Shown here piece after piece: positions 1-7,820 of a DNA stretch of 64,000 nt. The stretch comes from JABDCI01 sp964475835 (GTDB lineage: Bacteria > Verrucomicrobiota > Verrucomicrobiia > JABWAM01): the NCBI GenBank assembly GCA_964475835.1, contig CAYYYL010000004.1, forward strand, positions 80,346 to 144,345, read 5' to 3'. The notes under the pieces are model-generated. The model was not told the DNA's origin. It searched no databases and saw nothing but the letters and a program-made list of their open reading frames with translations. Within the stretch, counting starts at the first letter, position 1. Each line of letters begins with the position of its first letter. The position numbers were made by a program, and so were the translations under genes.

Positions 1-632
1 GATTCGACTTCATCCCCGAAAAACTCGATACGAACCGGTGCCTCGGCCTGAAATGGAAAAAAATCAACAATACCTCCACGGCGCGAAAGCTGTCCACGGG
101 CCACCACCAGTCCTTCACGCTCGTACCCAAGTCGGATCAAACTTTCAAGCATGGCTTCAATCCCCATCCGATCTCCCACAGCAATCCGACAAATGGACTT
201 TTCCAGTGTATCCCCGGAAGGAAGTCTCTGATGATATCCCTTCGAAGTCGTGATGACGATGGATGGTGCAGACGGCTCCCGTAATTCCATCAGAATACGG
301 ATGGTTTCACCCAGGGTTTCAAAATCTGGAAGCGCCTTCTCATCCCGCGCCGGATCCCATCCAAATTCAAGTTCCGGAAAAAAAGTGATCGATCCCGCTC
401 CACCTCCCCACAACACCGAAAGAGCCTCCACTTCGGAATAAAGGTGCTCCTGCTGAGAAACCGTGGATGCGAGGACGCACACCGGCCGCTTTAACGCACG
501 GCGCAACAGTCCAATCAGGACGGGTTTTCCCGCATCCGAAACCTCAAGAGACAACAAACCACCCCGTCCAAGGTGCGCCATGCCTTCACGCAATCCGGGA
601 ACCGCCAGCCAACGATCCAATAAAACATCCAT
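1..632 (-). CDS. mfd: Transcription-repair coupling factor Mfd, N-terminal part (cut by window edge)
   Basis: Translating the minus strand from ATG 632 gives about 210 residues that run off the left edge. The C-terminal end of the visible part reads RRGGIVDFFP followed by PVRIEFFGDEVE, the UvrB-like signature of Mfd (RGGILDIFPP...RIEFFGDEIES in the family). Mfd displaces stalled RNA polymerase and recruits the UvrA nucleotide-excision-repair machinery; the visible part is the UvrB-homology module. An in-frame GTG lies two codons upstream of the chosen ATG. The helicase domains are outside the window. The family assignment rests on this motif and on the start-proximal layout. Confidence 0.88.
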   Translation of the reverse strand, partial: MDVLLDRWLAVPGLREGMAHLGRGGLLSLEVSDAGKPVLIGLLRRALKRPVCVLASTVSQQEHLYSEVEALSVLWGGGAGSITFFPELEFGWDPARDEKALPDFETLGETIRILMELREPSAPSIVITTSKGYHQRLPSGDTLEKSICRIAVGDRMGIEAMLESLIRLGYEREGLVVARGQLSRRGGIVDFFPFQAEAPVRIEFFGDEVE

Positions 633-688
633 TTCCACCCGGACACGATACCAGAAAACAGAAAAACGCTCACTCTATTGATGATTCC

Positions 689-925
689 TCAATGTCCCCG
701 CTTCGAGTCCGCATGATCCTTGACGACTCCTACCGCCGCCCCACCCAGAGCACCCGCCCCCGCACCAATCATCGCTCCCGGCAATCCCCCCACAGCTCCC
801 CCGATCACCGCGCCTCCCGCCGCACCATATCCCGCCCCCTGCTCGGTAGTGGAACAGCCGGATAGCAAACTTCCTGCGATAATAACTCCCGAAATGAAAC
901 ATGTTTTGGTATGGATGAATTTCAT
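689..925 (-). CDS. Small glycine-zipper lipoprotein
   Basis: A 78-residue protein: a short basic N-terminus, a hydrophobic stretch, then a clear lipobox (LLSGC), so it is probably exported and lipidated. The mature part is a glycine-zipper repeat (GYGAAGGAVIGGAVGG, then GAGAGALGGAAVG), as in small outer-membrane lipoproteins of the SlyB/Rcp/OsmB kind, followed by a short charged tail (KDHADSKRGH). An in-frame GTG at 949 would add eight residues. ATG 925 gives the more normal signal peptide; neither start has a strong ribosome-binding site. It lies 56 bp upstream of mfd on the same strand and is divergent from the next gene. The cellular role is unknown. Confidence 0.75.
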   Translation of the reverse strand: MKFIHTKTCFISGVIIAGSLLSGCSTTEQGAGYGAAGGAVIGGAVGGLPGAMIGAGAGALGGAAVGVVKDHADSKRGH

Positions 926-954
926 AAGTCGCTTTTTGATTCCATTCACGGGTA

Positions 955-2955
955 ATGGATAAAGAACCGACCGTCAATTCCATGAATTCAAAACATTCAC
1001 AGGGAACCCTCCTCACCACAGGCCTGGTTTTCGCCACCATCATTCTTGTGATGTTCCCCGTCGTTCAATGCTCGTTTGTGAACTGGGATGATGAGGCGAA
1101 CTTCGTTCAAAACTATGCTTACCGCGGATGGACGGCGGACCACTTTCACTGGATGTGGACTTCGTTTCAGCTCGGGGTATGGCAACCCCTCAGCTGGCTC
1201 CTTCTTGATCTTGAATGGACGTTGTGGGGAATGGATCCGGCGATGCACCACTTCGTCTCCCTCCTCCTGCATGGTCTGAATGGGATACTCCTTTTTCACC
1301 TCATCCTTCAACTTCTCAGACCCGGGAAATCAGCACCCACCCGTACCCTTCTCCTGGTCTCGGGCGCTGGTGCATTGTTTTACGGTTTGCACCCGCTTCG
1401 GGTTGAAACCGTTGCCTGGATGTCCTGCCAACCCTATCTCCTCGCCACGGCATTCGCACTCGGCGCCCTCATCTGTCATGCAAAATCGGTTTCATCCCAC
1501 CCACAATGGAAAATGATCGCGATTGTTTGTTACGCATGTTCACTCATGTCCAAAGCCATTGCCATCGCCCTCCCCGCCGCCTTCGTGCTTCTGGAGATAT
1601 GGCCTCTCAGGCGGCTTTCGATGACCTCCAAAGTCTCCCATTCCTTCAAAACCGCATTCCGACTCACCTGGCCGTACTGGGCCCTCGCGGTGGTTGGAGG
1701 CCTCCTTGCCGTCGTCGGGAAATCGCATGGCATGCAAACCCTTGAACAACACACGCTCGGGCATCGGATCATCCAGTCCTTTTATGCCCTCGCCTTCTAC
1801 GTCTGGAAAACGATCTGGCCGGGCAATCTATCCCCCCTCTACCCCTTTCCCTTTCCCTTCGTCCCATCCGAGCCCCGTTTTGTCCTCAGCATCGTGATGG
1901 TGTTGATCCTGACGATCGTTCTTTGGAAGCAGGCGCGACGCGCCCCGGAGGCATGGTTCGCCTGGATCATGTTTACAGCCCTTGTTTCCCCCGTTCTCGG
2001 CATCGCCCAGGCAGGCCCTCAACTCGCCGCAGATCGTTACACCTATCTCCCCGGCTGGGTTACGGGATTTCTCCTTTCCTACCTTCTTCTTTATCGCTTC
2101 AACAATGCGCAGCGCTTTCGCCAGGCCTTCGCTGCCTGTATTCTCCTGCTTTTCCTCCTTTCCGGAGCATCCCGGCAGCAAATTGGATTTTGGAAAGACT
2201 CGCTGACGCTTTGGAAACGCGTGCTCGAGGTCGGTCCCCCAAGTGTGACCGCTATGAACAACTATGGGAACGCCCTGATCGAAGCGGGACGAAATCAGGA
2301 CGCAGTGGAGGTATTCGACCAGGTGATCGAAGCCAGCCCCAAACATGCGGAAGCCTTCAACAACCTCGGAATCGCCTATTCAAACCTCAGGGAATGGGAC
2401 CACGCCCTCCAGGCCTTCTCCGGCGCCATCCAGATCAAAACCAACTATGCCGAAGCCCATGGAAATGTGGGAAATGTCTATTCGGAGATGAATCGTTTCC
2501 AGGACGCCATCACGGCCTATCGCCGGTCCATCGAACTTCGCCCGGACAATCCCGATACCCTCTGCAATCTAGGCCTCACTTTCTTCCACACCCGCCAATG
2601 GAAAGAAGCCGCCAACGTCCTTGAGGAGTCGTTGCGACTCTGGCCGCATCACCACAATGCGCTCTACGCCCTCTCCTGGCTTCGCTCCACCGCCCCGGAT
2701 GAGAATATTAGAAATGCCCAGGAAGCCCTTCAACTGGCCCTGGCGCTGGATCACCTGGCACCGGATCACTTGCGCACCCATGACGCCCTTGCCGCCGCCT
2801 GGGCGAATCTGGGTGACTTTGATCGCGCTCAACAGGAAGCCGGCATCGCGATCGAAATCGCCCGAGCTCAATTCGATCTCCCCATGGAACACGAGATCAC
2901 CTCGCGTCTCGAACTCTACAATAAACAAATTCCTTACCGCATGTCTGACAAATAA
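955..2955 (+). CDS. TMTC-like GT-C membrane protein with C-terminal TPRs (paralogue 1 of 4)
   Basis: A 666-residue protein with an N-terminal polytopic membrane region and about four TPR units from about residue 425 to 610. The first periplasmic loop carries FVNWDDEANF (residues 41-50), where acidic residues are expected in GT-C/TMTC-type transferases. Other family hallmarks are LHPLRVETVAW, SKAIAIALP...LLEIWPLRR and AADRYTYLPGW. These proteins resemble eukaryotic TMTC O-mannosyltransferases; in bacteria neither substrate nor product is known. The usual SERRDVLS segment after VAW is replaced by MSCQPYLLA, so this copy is the most divergent of the four in the window. ATG 982 is an alternative start; neither has a good SD. 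Confidence 0.75.
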   Translation: MDKEPTVNSMNSKHSQGTLLTTGLVFATIILVMFPVVQCSFVNWDDEANFVQNYAYRGWTADHFHWMWTSFQLGVWQPLSWLLLDLEWTLWGMDPAMHHFVSLLLHGLNGILLFHLILQLLRPGKSAPTRTLLLVSGAGALFYGLHPLRVETVAWMSCQPYLLATAFALGALICHAKSVSSHPQWKMIAIVCYACSLMSKAIAIALPAAFVLLEIWPLRRLSMTSKVSHSFKTAFRLTWPYWALAVVGGLLAVVGKSHGMQTLEQHTLGHRIIQSFYALAFYVWKTIWPGNLSPLYPFPFPFVPSEPRFVLSIVMVLILTIVLWKQARRAPEAWFAWIMFTALVSPVLGIAQAGPQLAADRYTYLPGWVTGFLLSYLLLYRFNNAQRFRQAFAACILLLFLLSGASRQQIGFWKDSLTLWKRVLEVGPPSVTAMNNYGNALIEAGRNQDAVEVFDQVIEASPKHAEAFNNLGIAYSNLREWDHALQAFSGAIQIKTNYAEAHGNVGNVYSEMNRFQDAITAYRRSIELRPDNPDTLCNLGLTFFHTRQWKEAANVLEESLRLWPHHHNALYALSWLRSTAPDENIRNAQEALQLALALDHLAPDHLRTHDALAAAWANLGDFDRAQQEAGIAIEIARAQFDLPMEHEITSRLELYNKQIPYRMSDK

Positions 2956-3029
2956 GCCTAATTCAGATGAGCCGACGACAGTGTCTTTATTTGAGCAGAA
3001 TCCATACAGGAAACAGCCAAAATCAGAAG

Positions 3030-3150
3030 AAACCGCAGATTAACACAGATTGACACAGATTTTTTCCTGAAGGTTTTTGTCGATGCCGCAATGTGACATC
3101 GACAATCTGTCTCTGTATTATCTGCGCAAATTTGCGTAAATCTGTGGTTT
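3030..3150. repeat. Imperfect inverted repeat with 10-bp internal periodicity (dispersed-repeat type)
   Basis: Two 31-nt arms (3030-3060 and 3120-3150) are inverted copies of each other with about 8 mismatches, separated by 59 nt. The left arm contains CAGATTAACA and CAGATTGACA followed by CAGAT, a tandem 10-bp unit of one helical turn; the right arm keeps the same phasing. It fills most of the 280-bp gap between the converging GT-C gene and rsmI. From general knowledge, sequences of this type recur as interspersed elements in PVC and other genomes and give spurious ORFs. No transposase is nearby. Copy number in this genome cannot be judged from one window. Confidence 0.7.
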
Positions 3151-3235
3151 TTTTTCGCTCTTTTCTGAATGTAAAAACCTATCCATTTTTGAGTTCTAAG
3201 ACTTTCCAGCAAGCTCCCTGTCACCTGCCTGCAAT

Positions 3236-3913
3236 TTAACGCGCTACCGGACCGACCATGATCACGAATTCTCCCTTGGGGGTTTTCCCCTGAAACCGGG
3301 ACAGGACCTCCGCCGCACTCCCGCGAACAACCTCCTCAAACTTCTTGGTCAGCTCCCGAGCCACCACCAGTTTCCGGCCGGGAAGCACTTCAGCGATCTG
3401 TTCGAGGGTCCGAACCACCCGATACGGCGATTCATAAAAAATCAAAGTCCCCGAAAGCTCCGCCAATTCACGCAGTTTCTTTTCCGCGGTCGCCGACTTG
3501 TTGGAAAGGAATCCAAAAAAATGAAACTCGTGCGTGGGCAAACCAGACACGGTCAGCGCCGCCACCGCCGCACAGGGTCCCGGCACCACCTCGATAGGCA
3601 CTCCCTGTTCAATGCAACTCCGCACAACACGAAAACCCGGATCCGAAATCAACGGCGTCCCCGCATCGGAAACCAACGCCACCCGCGCCCCCCCGGAGAG
3701 GGAACGAACGACCTCGCCAGTCATGGCCGCTTCGTTGAATTCATGACAGGACCGAAGGGGTTTCTCTATGTGATGATGCTTCAGGAGGACCGCCGTGTGT
3801 CGCGTATCCTCCGCAAGAATGAAGTCCGCTTCCGAAAGCACACGCAGGGCACGAAGAGTGATATCCTCCAGACTGCCTATTGGGGTCGCAACCAGAGAGA
3901 GCTTGCCACTCAT
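3236..3913 (-). CDS. rsmI: 16S rRNA (cytidine1402-2'-O)-methyltransferase RsmI
   Basis: A 225-residue tetrapyrrole-methylase-fold enzyme that 2'-O-methylates C1402 in the decoding centre of 16S rRNA using SAM. Visible signatures: LSLVATPIGSLEDITLRALR at the N-terminus, LAEDTRHT, ALVSDAGTPLISDPG (the glycine-rich SAM region) and VPGPCAAVAAL. The length is slightly below the usual 270-290 because the C-terminal accessory domain is short. Its ATG overlaps the stop of rnhC by 4 bp, so the two are probably translationally coupled. Confidence 0.93.
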   Translation of the reverse strand: MSGKLSLVATPIGSLEDITLRALRVLSEADFILAEDTRHTAVLLKHHHIEKPLRSCHEFNEAAMTGEVVRSLSGGARVALVSDAGTPLISDPGFRVVRSCIEQGVPIEVVPGPCAAVAALTVSGLPTHEFHFFGFLSNKSATAEKKLRELAELSGTLIFYESPYRVVRTLEQIAEVLPGRKLVVARELTKKFEEVVRGSAAEVLSRFQGKTPKGEFVIMVGPVAR

Positions 3914-4860
3914 GACTCGAGAACCTTCTGAGAGGTTCGAAAATGCATCTTGGCAACCTGGCCGAGAGCCTCTTTTCCATGCTTTTCCACAAACTGTCTG
4001 CCCGCCTCAATAACCGCCGCCGACGCGCCCTTGGGAAGGGGAACATTCCATTTTTTTCCGAGGCGATCGAGCCGTTGAACAAACTCCGCTCGGGCGACAA
4101 TGGACGCCGCAGCCACCGCCAGATCCTCCTCGGCGCGGTGACGCTGTTCCAGCTCGATCCCCTGCCCTCGCTCCATCAAGGCGCGTTCGATAATTCGCTT
4201 GTTTCCGAATTGATCCGAAATAGCCCGCAAACAAACCTTTCCCGTTTTCCGGGGATCGATGCGGATCAGGACGTTTTCAATCGCACGAGCATGCCCCCAT
4301 CCGAGCATGTCATTCACATTTCGAAACTTCAGATGCATCCGGTTGTAAGCCTCATTTCCAATCGCCACCACTTCCACGGCACAATAAGCGATCTCACGAA
4401 TGCTTTTCGCCATCTCGATCGCCTTTTTGTCGGAGGAAATGGTTTTGGAATCCCGCACGTTCAACTCCTTGAAAATGGGGAACGCGTTCTTCCCTGCAAA
4501 CACCGCGCTGATCACCAGAGGGCCGAAAAAATCACCCTTCCCGCTTTCATCCACGCCAATGTGGGGCTCATACGCCTTTGGATTTAGTTGCTCATCATAT
4601 CCCAGACGCGCTTCCTTCAACACTTCCGGTTCGAGGAAAAACTTCACAAAATCCTCCGTACCCTTGCCTTGAACAACCAGCTTGCCGCTCTCATAGAACA
4701 CAACCCCAACATCCCTTGTCTTGCCTGCAAATTTCGCGTAAGGAACCTCCCGAGACTCAAAACCGTGGGAGTCCATGTAGGTTTTCACCAAAGCCGCTTG
4801 GGCTTCGTTCATTTTAACGGTATAGATGGTGGGCGAACTCATGGAAACGCTAAGCATCAT
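3910..4860 (-). CDS. rnhC: Ribonuclease HIII
   Basis: A 316-residue enzyme that removes RNA from RNA/DNA hybrids. Residues 10-80 form the TBP-like N-terminal domain typical of RNase HIII. The catalytic domain starts at GVDESGKGDFFGP, with D104 and E105, followed by NVRDSKTIS and AISDQFGNK carrying further acidic residues. The ATG at 4860 is preceded by AGG at a workable distance; ATG 4842 is possible but lacks an SD. The 5' end overlaps the start region of the divergent mutY gene by about 20 bp, so the two promoters lie inside each other's coding sequence or transcription is leaderless. Confidence 0.93.
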   Translation of the reverse strand: MMLSVSMSSPTIYTVKMNEAQAALVKTYMDSHGFESREVPYAKFAGKTRDVGVVFYESGKLVVQGKGTEDFVKFFLEPEVLKEARLGYDEQLNPKAYEPHIGVDESGKGDFFGPLVISAVFAGKNAFPIFKELNVRDSKTISSDKKAIEMAKSIREIAYCAVEVVAIGNEAYNRMHLKFRNVNDMLGWGHARAIENVLIRIDPRKTGKVCLRAISDQFGNKRIIERALMERGQGIELEQRHRAEEDLAVAAASIVARAEFVQRLDRLGKKWNVPLPKGASAAVIEAGRQFVEKHGKEALGQVAKMHFRTSQKVLES

Positions 4861-5914
4861 AGAGCCTGACGTCGGAAAATTGAATCTTCAATCCGCATTT
4901 TCAGAGCCTTTGACGGAATGGTACTGGGCCCACCGGCGAAAACTTCCCTGGAGGGAAACCCGGAACCCCTACCCGATCCTCGTCTCCGAAATAATGCTTC
5001 AACAGACTCAGGTGAAAACCGTGCTCCCCTATTTTGACCGGTGGATGCGCCGTTATCCCGATGTCAATACCCTTGCCCGTGCATCTGAGTCCGAAGTCCT
5101 CAAGATGTGGGAGGGCCTGGGTTATTATCGACGCGCGCGACTCCTTCACGCCGCGGCAAAAAAAATCGTTTCGCACCATGACGGCGTTTTCCCGAAAACC
5201 GCGGAGGAACTTGCAGAACTTCCCGGAGTAGGCCCCTACACCCTGGGAGCCGTCGCCAGCATCGCCTTCGATCTTCCCATGCCCATTGTCGATGGGAACG
5301 TCGTCCGGGTCCTCGCCCGGTGGTTTGGCATCCGCCAACCCGCCAACTCCACGGCGACACGCAAACACCTGTGGACCCTCGCAAAATCCGTGTTGTGGGA
5401 GCAACACCCCGGAGACTTCAACCAATCCATGATGGAACTCGGCGCCACGGTCTGCACCCCGCGCCATCCACTCTGCCTGCTCTGCCCGATTCAGCAGGGT
5501 TGCGTCGCCAAGTTGAAAGGCATTCAGGCCGAGCTTCCGAAGCTGACACCGGGGAAAAAGACGGTCCGACAGTATGAATATGCGGGGCTGGTCATCCGGG
5601 GAGGACGGGTTCTCCTCTGCCAGCGTAGCACCGGTCGCATGGAACAGATGTGGCAGTTTCCATCCGTGATTCTTCCCAAACCCTCAAAACAATGGACGGA
5701 ATCTTGGGAATCAAGCTTTGGACCCTTCGATGACGCCGAAGCCATCGCCACACTCGCCTACAGCGTCACCCACCATCGCATACGGCTCGAACTGCATCGA
5801 ATTGAAAAATTTCAACGCAGACTCGTGCCGTGCGCCCGCTGGGTTGACCTGGCCGTCGCCCCCAAACTCACCTTCACCGCCGCACATCGGAAGATGGTCG
5901 ATCGATTTCTGTGA
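4841..5914 (+). CDS. mutY: Adenine DNA glycosylase MutY
   Basis: A 357-residue glycosylase that excises A mispaired with 8-oxoG. It has the HhH-GPD fold, catalytic Glu in SEIMLQQTQV (E50), helix-hairpin-helix LPGVGPYTLGA, catalytic Asp in PIVDGNVVRV (D151), and a [4Fe-4S] site C205-X6-C212-X2-C215-X5-C221. The C-terminal 120 residues form the NUDIX-like 8-oxoG-sensing domain (YAGLVIRGGRVLLCQR...MWQFPS). ATG 4841 is preferred because GGTGGG precedes it at SD distance; an in-frame ATG at 4826 lacks one. Confidence 0.95.
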   Translation: METLSIIEPDVGKLNLQSAFSEPLTEWYWAHRRKLPWRETRNPYPILVSEIMLQQTQVKTVLPYFDRWMRRYPDVNTLARASESEVLKMWEGLGYYRRARLLHAAAKKIVSHHDGVFPKTAEELAELPGVGPYTLGAVASIAFDLPMPIVDGNVVRVLARWFGIRQPANSTATRKHLWTLAKSVLWEQHPGDFNQSMMELGATVCTPRHPLCLLCPIQQGCVAKLKGIQAELPKLTPGKKTVRQYEYAGLVIRGGRVLLCQRSTGRMEQMWQFPSVILPKPSKQWTESWESSFGPFDDAEAIATLAYSVTHHRIRLELHRIEKFQRRLVPCARWVDLAVAPKLTFTAAHRKMVDRFL

Positions 5915-5978
5915 GGCATTTTTCACAAACGTTAAAAAAAACTTCGCGCCACGAAAAGAAGTTGATAGTCTTTTCCTC

Positions 5979-6167
5979 ATGGAGAAAGTCGCCCATGTGT
6001 TTCGTTCGTTTGCGGATTCCGGTCGATCGGACAGGGACTACTACCAATCTCTCACCCCGGAACAGCGCCTGTCCATCCTCCTGGAACTGATCCAGCAAAA
6101 CCAGCCCCATGAAACTGAGCAAAGACTTGAGAGAGTTTATCGCGTTGTTAAACTCAAAGAAGGTTAA
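5979..6167 (+). CDS. Small protein paired with a nucleotidyltransferase (possible antitoxin)
   Basis: A 62-residue charged protein: an N-terminal half with VFRSFADSG and DRDYYQSLTPEQRLSILLELI, and a basic C-terminus ending RVYRVVKLKEG. Its last 59 bp overlap the start of the following nucleotidyltransferase gene in another frame, a tight coupling typical of two-component modules. I recognise this as the short partner often found beside AbiEii-like nucleotidyltransferases, but no function is established for it. It has no signal peptide or membrane segment. If this is a toxin-antitoxin pair, gene order suggests this is the antitoxin. Confidence 0.6.
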   Translation: MEKVAHVFRSFADSGRSDRDYYQSLTPEQRLSILLELIQQNQPHETEQRLERVYRVVKLKEG

Positions 6168-6558
6168 GTACATCATCATGGGTGGGTACGCCGTCGCCTA
6201 TCACGGCCACCCCCGGTTCACTGGGGACATCGATTTCCTGGTGGAACGATCCGAAACCAATGCCAAGCTTCTGGAGGAAGTGCTGAATGAGTTCGGCTTT
6301 TCAGGCATCGGTGTCACCGCAAAGGATTTTCTGGAACCCAACGTCATGATCCAGCTCGGACGTCCCCCCAACCGTATCGATCTCATGACCGGCGCCGACG
6401 GAGTGGAGTTTCAGGAAGCCTGGGATACCAAGGAAAACTCCGTCATGGATGATCAACCCGTGTTCTTCATCAGCAAGAAACTCCTGATCCAGAATAAGAA
6501 AGCCGTCAATCGCCCCCAGGACCTCGCGGACATTGAGAAACTTACCGGCTCTTCGTAA
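6109..6558 (+). CDS. Minimal nucleotidyltransferase, AbiEii/MNT-like
   Basis: A 149-residue protein with a Pol-beta-type nucleotidyltransferase core: IIMGGYAVAYHGHPRFTGDIDFLV contains the GG...G-PR-T-DID metal-binding signature at residues 24-47, and a likely third acidic residue sits in RIDLMTG. The C-terminal part (FFISKKLLIQNKK...RPQDLADIEKL) matches the usual tail of this family. Related proteins act as toxins in type IV-like systems or as HEPN-MNT antitoxins; no HEPN gene is present here. It overlaps the upstream 62-residue gene by 59 bp. Biological role is inferred only from arrangement. Confidence 0.72.
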   Translation: MKLSKDLREFIALLNSKKVKYIIMGGYAVAYHGHPRFTGDIDFLVERSETNAKLLEEVLNEFGFSGIGVTAKDFLEPNVMIQLGRPPNRIDLMTGADGVEFQEAWDTKENSVMDDQPVFFISKKLLIQNKKAVNRPQDLADIEKLTGSS

Positions 6559-6649
6559 AGGCATATCGAATCTCCGACGGTCCTTTTGAGCGCAGGCTGG
6601 TTGCATCAAATTCTTTGATTTCGCGCCTGGTTTTCAGCAAGCTGTCCGG

Positions 6650-7810
6650 ATGCCTTTTGAGCCTTCCATTGCCCGTCATGTCCGGGATATTCCGCGTTCC
6701 GGAATCCGCGACTTCTTTGACGTGGTGCAAAATGTTCCCGATGTCGTCTCCCTCGGCATTGGCGAACCGGGCTTCGTCACTCCCTGGCATATTCGCGAGG
6801 CCGCCATTTACGCCCTGGAAAAAGGGAAAACCGGCTACACCTCCAATCTGGGCACCCCCGCACTTCGGAAGGAGATATCGGCCTACGTCGAGCGGCACTT
6901 CGGATTGAGCTACAACCCGGAAACCGAAATCATCATCACGGTTGGGGTCTCCGAAGGCATGGACATGGCCCTTCGCGCCATCACCAACCCGGGTGAAGAG
7001 ATCCTTTATCATCAACCCTGCTACGTCTCCTACCACCCCGGAGTGATCCTTGCACACGGTGTCCCCGTCGGCGTTGCCTGCCGGGCTGAAAACGACTTTC
7101 TCCCCTCCGTCCAGGATTTCGAAAAAGCGGTCACGCCCAAAACCCGGGCGATGATGCTCAATTTTCCGACCAACCCCACGGGAGCAGTTGCCTCGCGCGA
7201 ATACCTTCAACAAATCGCCCGTCTCGCCAACGAAAAAAATCTTCTCGTCCTTTCCGATGAAATCTACGCGGAACTGACCTACGAGGGAAAACACACCTCC
7301 ATCGCCACGCTTCCCGGAATGAAGGAGCGGACGATTTTCTTTCATGGATTTTCGAAAGCGTGGGCCATGACGGGTTTTCGTCTTGGCTACGCGTGTGCTC
7401 CGGCGCCCATCATCGAGGCGATGATGCGGGTTCATCAATACGCCATGCTCTGCGCGCCCATTCTCAGTCAGGAAGCTGCGCTCGAAGCCCTTCGAAATGG
7501 GGAAAACGATGTCATCCAGATGCGCGATGAATATCTGCTCCGCCGTAATTTTCTCGTCAGCGAATTGAACAGCATGGGACTCGACTGTCGTGCCCCGGGC
7601 GGCGCCTTCTACGCCTTTCCCTCCATCCGGAAAACCAACCGCACCAGTCGTGACTTCGCCCTCACCCTGCTCAAGGAACATAAAGTCGCCGTGGTTCCCG
7701 GCGATGCGTTCGGCCCCACAGGCGAAGGCCATGTTCGATGCTCCTTTGCCACCGTGATGCCTGACATTGAAAAAGCTGTGGAACGGATGAAGCGCTTCCT
7801 CAAAAGCTGA
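6650..7810 (+). CDS. PLP-dependent class I/II aminotransferase
   Basis: A 386-residue fold-type I aminotransferase. Visible landmarks: SLGIGEPGFVTP near the N-terminus, GKTGYTSNLGTPALR, ITVGVSEGMDMAL, NFPTNPTGAV (substrate/PLP contacts), LSDEIYAEL (PLP-binding Asp and Tyr) and FHGFSKAWAMTGFRLGY with the Schiff-base lysine. It belongs to the AspC/PatA-type group; the amino acid substrate cannot be read from sequence. It ends 10 bp before the converging permease gene. Confidence 0.9.
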   Translation: MPFEPSIARHVRDIPRSGIRDFFDVVQNVPDVVSLGIGEPGFVTPWHIREAAIYALEKGKTGYTSNLGTPALRKEISAYVERHFGLSYNPETEIIITVGVSEGMDMALRAITNPGEEILYHQPCYVSYHPGVILAHGVPVGVACRAENDFLPSVQDFEKAVTPKTRAMMLNFPTNPTGAVASREYLQQIARLANEKNLLVLSDEIYAELTYEGKHTSIATLPGMKERTIFFHGFSKAWAMTGFRLGYACAPAPIIEAMMRVHQYAMLCAPILSQEAALEALRNGENDVIQMRDEYLLRRNFLVSELNSMGLDCRAPGGAFYAFPSIRKTNRTSRDFALTLLKEHKVAVVPGDAFGPTGEGHVRCSFATVMPDIEKAVERMKRFLKS

Positions 7811-7820
7811 TTCTTGTGCG

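Noticed and set aside
1..681. Several plus-strand ORFs at the left edge
   Set aside because: They are antisense to the partial mfd gene, whose UvrB-like motif is unambiguous.
2958..3224. 88-residue minus-strand ORF rich in HRFTQICAD- and ICVNLRF-type segments
   Set aside because: It is a translation of the inverted repeat at 3030-3150; its peptide pattern comes from the repeat, with no SD or protein-like domain.
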